From Chelydra serpentina (Eukaryota; Chordata; Testudines; Chelydridae): DNA of 64,000 nt. The position numbers were made by a program, and so were the translations under genes. Below the pieces are notes generated by a model that searched no databases, had not been told where the DNA came from, and was given only the letters and a program-made list of their open reading frames with translations. The stretch is from contig JBAIAC010000023.1 in NCBI GenBank assembly GCA_037349315.1, forward strand, positions 34,014,501 to 34,078,500. Reading direction: 5' to 3'. How positions within the stretch are numbered: position 1 is the first letter of the stretch; every line of letters starts with the position of its first letter. This document shows, in pieces, positions 31,901 to 43,716 of the stretch.

Positions 31901-33472
31901 AATTAGAACACAAATGCAGTACAACCTTGAATTATGTCAGGAGACATCTTTGACCTTCTGATAATTGGGTGCATCCACTCTGAAGTCTGTACTTAGGATC
32001 CCACACCAGAGATTTCTAAGTGTTCTCACTAAAGTCTTATTGAGCCAAGAAAATTAAGGGATAAGAGGAACTTCCCTTAACAAAAATGGAAACTTCAATT
32101 TACATCAATTTGGATCCTTGGATTGTTCAGATTCTATTATTATTACTTATTAGTCTGATGCCACAGGTGTGCTTGGAGCTTTACAGCCATGCAAGATAAT
32201 TTGTAAGACAGAATGGATAAACTTTGATTTTTAGATGCTTCAGACATGGAGGGAAAAAGGACAAAGAGCAGTCCAGGGCATACACAAAGCAATTTTTAAA
32301 AGGCTAGCAATTAATCTACCCAGAGACTGGATTAACTGTCTCTAACCCCACTGGGAGACACCTTTATGGAACTCTCAGGCTGCTTGGCAGCTGGCTTGCT
32401 GCCAACCAGCCACAAAAAACTCTCCTTCAGCCTGGATGTTAGATGACTCCCTTATGTAGTCAGTGGAGTTCAACTGAGTTGTTGATTAATATATAAGGCC
32501 AACAAAGGGAAGCTGATTGTCATGCAAATTGAGGCAGAAGGCCCCAAAACAGTACACTGTGCCTGTGGTAAAAGGATAATTTAATCTCTCAAATCAAGAT
32601 TCAGCTCTGCGGATGCTGAGCTGTGGAAGCTGTACGGCATTTCCACACCTGAAACCCATGGAAAGCCTATTTCTGGTTAATAAGAGGCCTTAGATTTTAA
32701 TGTTTACCGCGTTTCATCTGTAATAGAGCTTAGTGTTTTGTCTGTCTCCAGCTTCCCACGTCTTGAATTTGCTGGCTGGTAAACTATTAAAACAGATTAA
32801 CTAAACTTCAAACAGATTTATTTCAGATGGTTCCCGCAAATCCATTTGGATTATCTGCCTTTGGACATCATTTCCTAGCCTGCAGAGGTTCATTAGGGAA
32901 GAATTGATGTGCTAGCTAGGAAAGGGCTAGCAGGAATAGTATTTTGAACATTATTCATATTACCATGCCTGATTCTGCTATAATGTCTTACTGTTCAGAA
33001 ACCACACTCCAGCATGATTTATGTATCATGGTTTTGTTTAAGTGCCAGAGCCATTGGTAGCCTTTTGAATTATTTTTGGTAAGGAAATGGCCTATGATCA
33101 GAGTGCAAAAAAACAACAAAATTAAAATAGCCCCAAGAGATACTTTCTTAAAATCTCAGCAGTAGAAACTCTGAATTTTCTTTTGAGAAGAGCCTTGAGA
33201 TTCAAAACATAGCACTTGAGCATTTTGCTTTGTTTCTATCATCGAATCCATTACAGAAGACACTTAGCCTGAGGTTGGATCTCAGGCTTATTTGATTATA
33301 ATTTTCAAAATGAAAATGGAGATGTTTAGAATGACTTGAATTGTGCTACCCCGTTTCATAAATTAGCTCTGCCACTCCTAAAAATCACATTTGGAGATCT
33401 ATTTAATCAAACTTCATGTGAGAAAAACAATATGAATTTTGCCTCAGACTGAAAATTATTTAATCACATTCA
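31901..33472. other. repeat-poor unassigned DNA
   Basis: About 1.6 kb with no gene or repeat I can recognise. Frames are short on all strands. Confidence 0.5.
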
Positions 33473-33592
33473 GCATAAAGACCCTCATTCAGGAAAGCAC
33501 TTAAACACATGCCTAACTTTGAGCACCTCAGCAGTCCCAATGAGTTCAGTGCTCAAGTGCCTTGTTGAATTGGGGCCTGTGGAGCAAATGCT
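33473..33592. repeat. short repeat of the CTCATTCAGGAAAGCACTTAA type
   Basis: The left side reads CATTCAGGAAAGCACTTAAA and the right side TCAAGTGCCTTGTTGAATTG, an imperfect inverted pair around the phrase AGTCCCAATGAGTTCAGTGC. I recall similar palindromic repeats across turtles and birds. The family is not identified. Confidence 0.55.
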
Positions 33593-35659
33593 GAGGTTCT
33601 GACTGAGGGCTAGGTTGTGCCTGACTGTTACATAAGTCAGAATTGCAGACCCTGCTTTCTCGGGTGCACATGGCTTGCTCTTTCCCTATTACCCTGGTGG
33701 TGCCTGCTGTTCAAAAGGGGACAGAGAAGGTTCTGGGCCACAGGGCTGTCCCCCCGTACCAGTTAGCAGAGCTGGCAATAAAGTGCAGCCCTTGAAAGGG
33801 TGCAATAGCAGCCGTGCTGTTTCTGCGTGTCTGGGAGCCGCAGGAGGCATTCTGAATGCCAGCCCATGCTTCTCCTGGGGTCATGCAGCTCCATGCCACT
33901 CTCAACGCAGGACTGCACCTAAATGGCACAACCTGGCTGTCAGATTTACTCTGTCCTCACACAGGCTACACTCCTGTTAATTTAAAATAAAGGACTTAAA
34001 GATTTGGGCTTAAATTCTTGTAAAATGCTCTTATTTTTTGCTTTAAATCTATGATAATTTTATATGCATGCAAATGAGAGTGACAGCATTTAGCTAGAGG
34101 CGTATATAAAGCTTTGCCACCCTCACCCTATGAGGGCCCACTCCGGTTCCCAGTGACTTCACTGAGAACTGGAGGCAACTCCAAAATGCACCTAACTTCT
34201 GATCTGAAACGCCATGTTCTAATTGAGCTGGGATTTGCCAGGGGGAAAAAGCTGCCATCTGTTCTGAATTGTGCAGGTGTGTAGGTGTGGAGTCAAAGGG
34301 CTTTTCAAAGTAGGTGCAGCCTGCCAAACTCATTTCATAGATGTGAATCCAGGAGTCCATAGGTGAACAGCTAGTGCATTAAACCATTTCACTACCCTGC
34401 TTGCCCTAGGTAATAAAAAGTCAACCTACATTTGTTATGGCTGTGGCATTTTTAGCTTTTGTACATTGAGGACCAAACTTTCAGCCATGCTTCTTTCCCA
34501 TCTTCCACTTGTTCGTGTGCAAAATTACAAGGAGACTTGCACTTTTTTAGAAGTACTAACAACTATGTGTATACCGTTGCTAGAATTTGAACTTGCAAGC
34601 CTGCCCAGAATGGGGCTCACATACACATACTTGCATGCATGTAGGTGCATTAGCAATGTGCTTGTGGGTGTTTGTGGCTGCAAAAGATGGATGAATATGG
34701 AGACTGCGGGCTGAAAGCATTCTTTTTAAAGTACTTTAATTGACATGAAAACTAGTTAATTAGCATTACATGTATTTTTCCTAAGCATCAGAAACATGAA
34801 AATCAAAATAGACTGGAGTTTTCATCTTTGTCTGATTGGATCTCACCATTAAAAAAAATGTTGGAGACATTCTCTGCTGATTTCTTTTTAATTCCAAATG
34901 CCTACAAATGGGAATGTGTGCCAAATTCTAATCGGTAAACAGCACAGATGCTTCCCCTGTCTCCAAAAGATGCTGCCATGATACATAATGCATCAAAGCT
35001 TAAGGAAAAGAGAAATCAGTCAGTTCAAACAGTGACTTTTAAACTGATGCTTTTTGTCATATTTGTTTGCTTTCTAAAAGGACAGAGGCCATCTTACCCC
35101 TGTCTGGTCCCTTCTCTAATGATTTTGTAACCACAGGAAAGCTTTAGAGTTTCTCTTATACTCATTTCAAGAGTCTATAGGGAACAACTAGAGCTAGTCA
35201 TCAAAATAAAATTTGGCAAATTGATTCTGTCAATTTGGTTAAGTCTTTTTCACTGCCTCTGAATAGAAAGAGAAGTCAGTCGGAATGGGTCTTTTTCTAG
35301 GTGGCAGGTCACAAGCATAAAATGCAAAATCCTCCAACAAGGAACTGGCCCCGATTTCTAAGCCCTAATTTAGATTGTGTCAACATTCTTTTTAAAAATG
35401 CCTGGTTTTAGAGAGAAAGAGAGAGAGAGACAGGATCAGAAGCACACAGTGTACTTACATTCAGGTTCTCTAACCTTCAGTAATAATTGGCAGCTGGCCT
35501 GCTTCAAGGATAGAATTTATAAAGCAGACAGTGTCTCCCATATGCTGCCCTTCTAAGGGAAGTCTTCTCATTACTGGAAAGCAGGAACACAGTAATGGTA
35601 AAATACTGTAAGGATCATTTATCAATCATGGTATCAGCATGGCTATGGCACCATACAGC
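33593..35659. other. unassigned DNA with a GA run
   Basis: A GA-rich run sits at about 35411-35430. Around 34335-34420 the phrase CCAGGAGTCCATAGGTGAAC may be a very old MIR piece. Nothing else is recognised. Confidence 0.4.
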
Positions 35660-36590
35660 TATAAAAATTAGACATGGAAAAGATCTATTTGTTCATTCCC
35701 TTGCCAATGAAGAATTTTCTAGTGCTTTCTCCATTCTAATTTTAAAAGTACCAAGAAATGGAGCTTCCACCACATCCCTTGAGAGACTTTTGCACACTCT
35801 TAACAGATCTTGCTGCCAAGAAATGTGTTTCTTGGTATTGAATCTGACTTTTTCCTTTCCTTTCCTTTCCTTATTTTCATTGTAGTGATAACCCTGTGTA
35901 GCACCTAAATAATTCATAGGCTGTAATGATGTCTTAGGGAATGGAGGGGACATTTTTTTTGGACCATTCTGTACTTACCTTACCTTATATACTATTTTAA
36001 TCTTTTCCAAAGTCACTCACCTCCAGCCTGCCAAACCGTTTCCCCTTCTCTTTTTGTGACCTTCCTTTAGTTTGTCTACTCATTATATTTCTGGTAATGA
36101 GGTGCCCAGCATTTCAGGTGCTGTCAGTCTGGAATTGTATAATGGGGGCTTTGACTTTCCTGTTACAGAATGTTATGCCTGTGCAAATGAGCCCCAACAT
36201 TTTTTTTTGGCTGCCTACTACTTTGCAAACTCATGTTGGGTGTCCTGTCCACAATTACTCAAAAGTGTCTTTCCCCTTTACTATTGCCAGGCTTTTCTCT
36301 CACATTGAAATCTGGGATATTAATTCTTTTAATTCTTCCCTTCCCCTCCCAGTATTTAACACCTTGCATTTTTCAAAGCTAAATCTTTTTCTGCCCGTGT
36401 TTCTAATCTCTCTGCTTCCATATTTATTGCTCCTGTGTTCTCATCGGTGTTCACAGCACCTCCCTGTTCAGTATTTTCAGTTAATTTAATTAAAATGCTA
36501 TATACTCCTTCTTCCCAATCATGCGCAAAGATGTTAAATAAGATGAGAGCTAACATACATTCCTGTGGTACCCCAAAAGACACCCTCAAC
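35660..36590 (-). pseudogene. old CR1-like LINE fragment
   Basis: The minus-strand frames keep landmarks in the expected order. Near 36589 the reading RVSFGVPQECMLALILFNIF corresponds to the CR1 [16 protein letters not shown] box with the central glycine lost. Near 35890 it reads NTKKHISWQQDLLRVCKSLS followed by DVVEAPFLGTFKIRMEKALE, the usual end of the protein. A (TTTCC) run at about 35848-35872 and many indels interrupt it. It is far more diverged than the copy at 37491. Confidence 0.72.
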
Positions 36591-36739
36591 CCTCAGTTTG
36601 GTATACTGCTGTTAGATCATTCTCCTTTGTTTACTACTATTCAGACAATTAATTCCACATGATCTGGTGGAACCCTCAAAACGTGCTTAGGAATCTGCAA
36701 CCAGCATGCAGTTAGAATCTGAACGAAGGAAACCATGGA

Positions 36740-36860
36740 TAGGGTGACCAGATAGCAAGTGTGAAAAATCGGGATGCGGGGAGGGTAATAGGCGCCTGTA
36801 TAAGACAAAGCTCCGAATATCAGGACTGTCCCTATAAAATTGAGACATCTGGTCACCCTA
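36740..36860. mobile_element. hAT MITE, TAGGGTGACC family
   Basis: Ends TAGGGTGACCAGAT and ATCTGGTCACCCTA are perfect 14-base inverted copies. The flanks ACCATGGA and ACGAGTGA agree at 5 of 8 positions, consistent with a decayed 8-bp duplication. The interior has GTGTGAAAAATCGGGA and GGACTGTCCCTATAAAATTG, shared in reverse with the copy at 25667. Confidence 0.83.
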
Positions 36861-36867
36861 ACGAGTG

Positions 36868-37226
36868 AAGATGGAAGGAAATTAATAGGCAGCAGGAAGT
36901 ACAAGAGGAAGTACTTTGTCACACAACGCACAGTTAATCTGTGGAACTCATTGCCATGGTATAATTGGGTTCAAAAAAGAACTAGGAAAAAACATGGAGG
37001 ATAAGTCCATCAATGGCTATTAGCCAAGATGGTCGGGTATAACCCCATGCTTGGGGTGACCCTAAACCTCTGATTGCCTGAAGCCAGGAGAGGAAGTCAG
37101 TGGTGGATCACTCCAACTGTCTTGTTCTGTACACTCCCCTTGAAGCTCTGATACTGGCCACTGTCAGAGACAGGACACTGGGCTAGATGGACCATTGCTC
37201 TGACCCAGTATGGCCATTCTTATGAA
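36868..37226 (+). mobile_element. CR1 LINE 3' end with last codons
   Basis: The plus strand reads TTAATCTGTGGAACTCATTG (VNLWNSLP), then TCCATCAATGGCTATTAGCC, GACACTGGGCTAGATGGAC and TGACCCAGTATGGCCATTCT. This is the same subfamily as 45430-45737. Confidence 0.88.
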
Positions 37227-37490
37227 GTATGAGCAGGGTGCAACTATCTATTTGAAATTTCTACAAACAAAATATTACTCCCGTTGATCAGTATGCCCAC
37301 AATCTCCACTGGTAGACAGACAATATGCCCACTAATATAACAGGTGCAGTTGGAAACAGAGATCTTACAGAGAGTTAATAAAAGGAATTGTGAAGACCAA
37401 AAACATAAAAGAAATATTGCCTCAGGAAATTAAATAATGTAACTCTGTTGCAGCAGTGGTTAGATCAAGGAACTGGGTTCCATTCCTGGC
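37227..37490. other. unassigned DNA
   Basis: No gene or repeat recognised in this short spacer between two CR1 insertions. Confidence 0.45.
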
Positions 37491-37568
37491 TTAGATTCTA
37501 GGGCTGGAAGGGACCTCGAGAGGTGATCGAGTCCAGCCCCCTGCCCTCATGGCAGGACCAAATACTGT

Positions 37569-38294
37569 CTAGACCATCCCTGATAGACATTTATCTAACC
37601 TACTCTTAAATATCTCCAGAGATGGAGATTCCACAACCTCCCTGGACAGTTTATTCCAGCGTTTAACCACCCTGACAGTTAGGAACTTTTTCCTAATGTC
37701 CAACCTAAACCTCCCTTGCTGCAGTTTAAGCCCATTGCTTCTTGTTCTATCCTTAGAGGCTAAGATGAACAAGTTTTCTCCCTCCTCCTTATGACACCCT
37801 TTTAGATACCTGAAGACTGCTATCATGTCCCCTCTCAGTCTTCTCTTTTCCAAACTAAACAAACCCACTTCCTTCAGCCTTCCTTCATAGGTCATGTTCT
37901 CTAGACCCTTAATCATTCTTGTTGCTCTTCTCTGGACCCTCTCCAATTTCTCCACATCTTTCTTAAAACGTGGTGCCCAGAACTCTACACAATACTCCAG
38001 TTGAGGCCTAACAAGCGCAGAGTAGAGCGGAAGAATGACTTCTCGTGTCTTGCTCACAACACACCTGTTAATGCAGCCCAGAATCAAGTTTGCTTTTTTT
38101 GCAACAGCATCACACTGTTGACTCATATTTAGCTTGTGGTCCACTATAACCCCTAGATCCCTTTCTGCCGTACTCCTTCCTAGACAGTCTCCTCCCATTC
38201 TGTATGTGTGAAACTGATTGTTCCTACCTAAGTGGAGCACTTTGCATTTGTCCTTATTAAACTTCATCCTGTTTACCTCTGACCATTTCTCCAA
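37569..38294 (-). pseudogene. CR1 ORF2 piece: reverse transcriptase thumb and C-terminus
   Basis: A 241-codon frame in the same phase as the first piece. It contains KWSEVNRMKFN (residues 3-13), KCKVLHLGRNN (17-27), RDLGVIVDHKLNMS (about 45-58), the LVRPQLEYCVEFWAPRFKKD region and the closing WNKLSREVVESPSLEIFKSRLD. It ends at the natural stop. Together with the two upstream pieces it forms a protein broken only by single-base changes. Confidence 0.92.
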
Positions 38295-38314
38295 TTTGTC
38301 CAGATCATTTTGAA

Positions 38315-38818
38315 TTATACCCTATCCTCCAAAGCAGTTGCAATCCCTCCCAGTTTGGTATCATCTGCAAACTTAATAAGCGTACTTTCTATGCCAATAT
38401 CCAAGTCGTTGATGAAGATATTGAACAGAGCCGGTCCCAAAACAGACCCTTGCGGAACCCCACTCGTTATACCTTTCCAGCAGGATTGGGAACCATTAAT
38501 AACTACTCTCTGAGTACGGTTATCCAGCCAGTTGTGCACCCACCTTATAGTAGCCCCATCTAAGTTGTATTTCCCTAGTTTATTGATAAGAATATCATGC
38601 GAGACCGTATCAAATGCCTTACTAAAGTCTAGGTATACCACATCCACCGCTTCTCCCTTATCCACAAGACTCGTTATCCTATCAAAGAAAGCTATCAGAT
38701 TGGTTTGACATGATTTGTTCTTTACAAATCCATGCTGGCTATTCCCTATCACCTTACCACCTTCCAAGTGTTTGCAGATGATTTCCTTAATTACTTGCTC
38801 CATTATTTTCCCTGGCAC
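38315..38818 (-). pseudogene. CR1 ORF2 piece: reverse transcriptase palm
   Basis: A 167-codon frame holding the catalytic core. YLDFSKAFD lies at residues 62-70 with the first metal-binding aspartate, [10 protein letters not shown] at 120-129, and FADDTKLGG at 150-158 with the paired aspartates. CR1 uses FADD where many LINEs use YADD, so the active site is intact by sequence. The frame stops after EDRV because of a one-base loss near 38305. The start methionine is internal to the real protein and is not a true start. Confidence 0.92.
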
Positions 38819-38858
38819 AGAAGTTAAACTAACTGGTCTGTAGTTTCCTGGGTTGTTT

Positions 38859-39836
38859 TTATTTCCCTTTTTTATAGATGGGCACTATATTTGCCCTTTT
38901 CCAGTCTTCTGGAATCTCTCCTGTCTCCCATGATTTACCAAAGATAATAGCTAGAGGCTCAGATACCTCCTCTATTAGCTCCTTGAGTATTCTAGGATGG
39001 ATTTCATCAGGTCCTGGTGACTTGCAGGCATCTAACTTATCTAAGTGATTTTTAACTTGTTCTTTTTTTATTTTATCTTCTAAACCTTCCCCCTTCTCAT
39101 TAGCATTCACTATGTTAGGCATTCCTTCAGGCTTCTCGGTGAAGACCGAAACAAAGAAGTCATTAAGCATCTCTGCCATTTCCAAGTTTCCTGTTACTGT
39201 TTCTCCCTCCTCACTGAGTAGTGGGCCTACCCTGTCCTTGGTCTTCCTCTTGCTTCTAATGTATTGATAAAAAGTTTTCTTGTTTCCCTTTATTCCTGTA
39301 GCTAGTTTGAGCTCATTTTGTGCCTTTGCCTTTCTAATCTTGCCCCTGCATTCCCGTGTTGTTTGCCTATATTCATCCTTTGTAATTTGTCTTAGTTTCC
39401 ATTTTTTATATGACTCCTTTTTATTTTTTAGATCTTGCAAGATCTCGTGGTTAAGCCAAGGTGGTCTTTTGCCACATTTTCTATCTTTCCTACCCAGCGG
39501 AATAGTTTGCTTTTGGGCCCTTAATAGTGTCCCTTTGAAATACTGCCAGCTCTCCTCAGTTGTTTTTCCCCTCAGTCTTGATTCCCATGGGACCTTACCT
39601 ATCCGCTCTCTGAGCTTACCAAAATCCGCTTTCCTGAAATCCATTGTCTCTATTTTGCTGTACTCCCTTCTACCCTTCCTTAGAATTGTGAACTCTATGA
39701 TTTCATGATCACTTTCACCCACGATGCCTTCTACTTTCAAGTTCTCAACGAGTTCCTCCCTATTTGTTAAAATCAAATCTAGAACAGCTTTCCCCAGTAG
39801 CTTTCTCAACCTTCTGAAATAAAAAGTTGTCTGCAA
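38859..39836 (-). pseudogene. CR1 ORF2 piece: endonuclease end to start of reverse transcriptase
   Basis: A 325-codon frame. Residues 17-50 contain [15 protein letters not shown] and ESDHEIIEF, the last endonuclease motif with its SDH histidine. The middle (about 70-215) is the basic linker with WLNHEIL and FYQYIRSK. Residues 260-325 enter the reverse transcriptase with [15 protein letters not shown] and NIVPIYKKG. The frame ends in a stop because a six-A run near 38870 carries one A too many compared with the expected reading. Upstream, the GDFNY stretch at 39915 is in another frame, so a further frame change lies near 39800. Confidence 0.9.
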
Positions 39837-39929
39837 TGCAGTCCAAGAACTTATTGGATAGTCTGTGCCCCGCTGTGCTATTTTCCCAACATATATCTGG
39901 ATAGTTGAAGTCCCCCATCACCACCATCA

Positions 39930-40112
39930 GCATCATCCACTACTAGTGTTATCTTGAACAAATCACTTAAGTGCCCTGTGTCTCACTCTGTTCCTCTGTA
40001 AAATGAGAATAACATTACTGTGTCTGTTTCACTTGATATATGAAGCTTTAAGAATGAATGTTTGTAAAATATTTAGAAGTCTTCCAATAAGAGATGCTAT
40101 ATAAATATAAAG
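39930..40112 (+). repeat. MIR-type SINE
   Basis: Plus-strand phrases TCTTGAACAAATCACTTAAG, TCTCACTCTGTTCCTCTGTA and AAAATGAGAATAACATTACT follow the MIR core, and AGAGATGCTATATAAATATA follows its tail. The left end is cut by the CR1 insertion. Confidence 0.82.
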
Positions 40113-40129
40113 TATCATCACTATGACAT

Positions 40130-41560
40130 ATCTTCTGTGATTCTGTCCTCTCCTGGTTCTGTTCCTTCTTCTCTAAACATATCTTCAGGATGTCCTTCGG
40201 AGAGTCCTCCTCATTCTCCCTTGGACTTTCTGTGGAGGCTACTCAGGGCTCTATCCTGGGTCCTGTTTTCTTCTCCCTCTACAGTACTTTATCTCTGAGT
40301 AATCTCACATGCAAACAGAAAATGTTCTATCATCTCTATGCTGACAATTTACAGATCTACCTCTCTACTCCTCACCACAATTGCCAATTTCACGTGGTAA
40401 ATAAGCACCCCGACTTTCACAATAAGCCAAATATCAAGCTAATCCCATTTCAAAACAAGGCCAAAACAAGCCAATCCCAACACTCTATGTGACTAGATCC
40501 CCCCGGTGTGCATTCTGGGATTGTGGTGGGTCCACTGTGCACCCTGACTCTCTCCCCCCCCCTTTCCCCTACTTGCTCAGCCCCTCCCCCTTGTCCCTGC
40601 TTGCCGGGAGCTGATCAAAAAAAAAGAAGCAACAAGCTACAACAAGCAATAAGCTACAAGTCAGACAAGCTACAAGCCAAAAACTAGCCAACAAGCAACT
40701 CACAAGACAATTAAGCCAAAAACAAGCCCAATTTCTGGGTCGGGTTTTTTTTTTTTTTTTTTTTTTTTGCAGGTTTGGCATGTCTGCTCCTCACCTGTCT
40801 CCCCTTGTCCGAACCAAATCTCAGCCTGTCTGAGATCTTGTAGATATCTAGCCATCAGCTCAAGCTCCATGTAATTAAAACGGAGCTCTTATTCTCCCCT
40901 ATGCCCATAGCCCTCCCTGTTACCTCCTTTCTTGATCACTGTGGACAACACCACTAACTGCCTGTCATTCAGGCTTGTTTCCTGGACGTGATCTTCTACT
41001 TGGGCATCTCTCTAGGTCCTCCCATCCAGGTTATGTGAAAGTCTTACTGATTATTTCTACATAACAGCTGTAAGATACGGCCTTTCCTTTCCATTCACAC
41101 AGCTAAAACTCTTGTCCAGGCTGTCAGCATGTTGTGTCCCAGTTACTGCAACGTCCTTTTCTCTGGCCTTGACAAACACAATCTTGCCCCACAAATATCC
41201 ATTTGGAATGCTGCTGCAAAGATCATTCTCATAGCCTGTCATTTTGACCCTCTCTTTGCATCCCTCCACTGGCCCCCATTCTCTGTCAAATCTAACATTA
41301 GCTGCATGTCTTCCCTTTCAAAGACCTTCACAGCCTATCCTCTCATTCATTATTGAGATGTCAGTGCCTCCCTTTGATCAGCTTCTGGTGCCATCCTCCA
41401 TCACCCACTTGTTACATTTTCAAACAAGCACCTGCATGCTTTCTCCCATGTTGCCCCTTGCGCTTGGCAAAGGCTCCTTGTAAACATCTGCAAAACTACT
41501 TCTGTGATACCTACAAAAACTTGTTAATTGTTAGGCAGCTGGTGCACTGAGACTGCTGCC
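40130..41560 (+). pseudogene. L2-type LINE reverse transcriptase, interrupted
   Basis: The plus-strand frame at 40190-40380 reads EATQGSILGPVFFSLYSTLS and then FYHLYADNLQIYLSTP, the L2 family order of the substrate-binding and catalytic boxes; the second catalytic aspartate is replaced by N. A foreign repeat interrupts it at about 40398-40790. Reverse transcriptase similarity resumes with wording for ELLFSPMPIA near 40890 and VQAVSMLCPSYCNVLFSGL near 41116-41175, followed by NAAAKIILIACHFDPLFASLHWPPFSVKSN in one frame at 41200-41300, the L2 landmark ahead of its C-terminus. Stops and frame changes make it inactive. Confidence 0.8.
40398..40790. repeat. CAAGC-rich repeat with long T run, nested in the L2
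   Basis: It opens with ATAAGCCAAATATCAAGC-like wording, has a GC-rich middle (GTGGGTCCACTGTGCACCCT), then a long stretch of CAAGCTACAAGC and AAGCCAA units, and a T24 run at 40745-40768. It splits the L2 reading, so it inserted later. I recall similar sequence in turtles but cannot name the class. The T run would be an A tail if the element lies on the minus strand. Confidence 0.5.
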
Positions 41561-42639
41561 TGTCATGCTGACAAATACTGTTTCATTACTTCCTTGTACT
41601 TCCCCCTCTATCTTTCTGAATCCATTTGCTGTCTCTTTTCTGTGAGCAGCAACAGAGGCACTTAAGCTGTCTGCCTGCAGACTCAGGAACAAAGCGGGAT
41701 ACCTTGGTTTGGTTTTGGACAGTTTTCTTCACAACCATAAGGATTAGAAAATCAAAAGAAAGCTTAGATCCAGCAGAAGCTGATGGCATTCACATGCTAA
41801 AGTTTTCTACTAACCTGGAAAGATAGTTTTTCAAATCCTGCTTTATAGTGTTTTTGTGCACTTTTTTCTTTGTATTTTTTTTTATTTTTCTTTTTAGGTT
41901 TATAGCTATGTGAAGTCTAGGAATATTTCATATAAACTATGTTTAAGGCCACAGTTAGCCTTCTGTATTCCTATTATGTTTATGTAGATCTTATTATATG
42001 TAGACAGCAATTAGTGCTCTGCTGTGGTGTACTAATTTATTAGTTGTTTTTTTAAAGTAATATACCAGTGGTCTCTAAAGAATACTGCAACTGCACCACA
42101 GCGCTATAAGTATTTGTATGCTTTTATAGATAAATCCATTATATACAGTCACTCATGTAGAATAAATGGAAAGCAAAATTGGGATTTATCAGTCTAGGGC
42201 CCTTAAAGTTTGTACACGACACAAGAAAATCAAATTATAACTGCAGGGAATTTGTTCAAAATCTTAATCGGCATTGCAGCACTGCAGATGAATATTATTG
42301 CCCACTACTCAAACTTTATTACTCCATTTTTCTGTCTGGAGCCCTTTGCCTTGCCAATTTACCTTGAAAAGACAGCAGGCAGAACCATATAATACTTTTT
42401 ACAATCTTGGCATCTGCACTGTTTTGTCACTTGAAAGATAAGTACTATTGTGAAAATGATGGGGACTGCAGGCAACCCCTTACGTTTGTTTTACAAGCCA
42501 GAGTAAATTGCTGTTTGCCCTGCATTCCAATCACAAGAATCATCTGATCCTTCTCAGTGGCTCTTCACCAGTTCTTAATGACTACAAACAGAATTTACGA
42601 GACTGATTTTTTTCTCACAGCTGATTGTCATAAAATGGG
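41561..42639. other. unassigned DNA
   Basis: No recognised genes or repeats; T-rich runs at about 41860-41895. Confidence 0.45.
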
Positions 42640-42865
42640 AGGCAGGATGATCAAGTAGTTAGGGCAGAGGACAAGGTGTCAGGATGCTTTTGAGCTCTGG
42701 TTTGGACCAAGGCACAGATTCACTGTATGACCTTGCATGAGTCACTTGACTTTTTTGTATCTCACTCCAGCTATAAAATTGACTAACTGCAGGCCCTAAA
42801 ACCACGCCATCCTGGATAAATAATACAGACAATGAAAACAAATGGGAAATGGGGATCATGTTTTT
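42640..42865 (+). repeat. MIR-type SINE
   Basis: Ordered phrases GGAGGCAGGATGATCAAGTA, GAGCTCTGGTTTGGACCAAG, ACCTTGCATGAGTCACTTGA and TATCTCACTCCAGCTATAAA follow the tRNA-related head and core of MIR-type SINEs. It is diverged at the 3' end. Confidence 0.7.
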
Positions 42866-43485
42866 GCATCTTAAAATACCTTCCTTAAAAGAGGGTGGGT
42901 TTGCTATGCATGATTATTCCTTTAGCATAAATTGCTCTTATTTTCAATGATGCTTTACCAGGTATACATATCAAAGTGATACAGGGGTCTGCTTGATATT
43001 ATGGTACATTAACTTTGCCAGAGTGCATTTATTATATTTAAAACCTGTTACATACCTGCAGTGGGTACTAAGACTGTATAGTTTTAGTTTTTACTTTCGC
43101 TTCTGGGAAACAATGTTTTGAATACAAAATATTCTAGGGGTGAGAAGTTTGCACACACAGACCCTAATAGGTAATTTGATAATGTATGAGGTTGACCACT
43201 ATATGGTAATTACTTCTTCCTCTCCCCCTTTGTACTATTTAATGTAGTAAACAAATGCAATAGGTGGGCTAGAAACCAAATTGTTTATTATTTTATAATG
43301 AACATTTTCCTCAAGCAATCGGTCCCTTTGATTTTAAGGGTTTTGTTTCTTTTTCTGACTTAAAAGTATTATTTTTCAGCATCATGTAATAAATACAAAT
43401 TAAAGTCCCAATCCTGTATTAACAGCTAACAGGAGTCCATGTCAGGAGTCCATGCCAGCACATCTTTTTGCAGGGCTTCAAATTT

Positions 43486-43487
<2 letters not shown>
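42866..43487. other. unassigned DNA
   Basis: AT-rich, with no recognised feature. A short direct repeat (CAGGAGTCCATG) occurs twice at about 43430-43453. Confidence 0.45.

Positions 43488-43553
<66 letters not shown>
43488..43553. repeat. (GT)33 microsatellite
   Basis: An uninterrupted GT run of 66 bases, likely polymorphic in length. Confidence 0.98.
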
Positions 43554-43555
<2 letters not shown>

Positions 43556-43716
43556 ACAAGAGATTACAGTATATTATCAGATTATAAATATGAGAGATGT
43601 ATGTATATTACATACAAAAACTATGTTAGAAGAACATTCATTTTGCAAAGTGAAGCACTCAGAGGTAGAAAATGCCAACATTAAGGTTGCTTGTAAATAT
43701 GGCTCCCATCAGAGTA

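Larger units (their letters stand above)
37491..39926 (-). mobile_element. CR1 LINE, 5'-truncated 2.4-kb copy
   Basis: On the minus strand this runs from the end of the endonuclease domain (GDFNY at 39915-39901) through the whole reverse transcriptase to the short 3' untranslated end (plus-strand wording GGGCTGGAAGGGACCTCGAG at 37500-37519). Protein similarity is continuous, with only a few frame changes, so it is one of the youngest LINE insertions here. CR1 elements are usually 5'-truncated; a full element would be about twice this length, with the missing part being the first ORF and most of the endonuclease. Its left end lies against a MIR. Confidence 0.93.

Noticed and set aside
39280..39708. 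142-codon plus-strand frame
   Set aside because: It is the antisense shadow of the CR1 reverse transcriptase.
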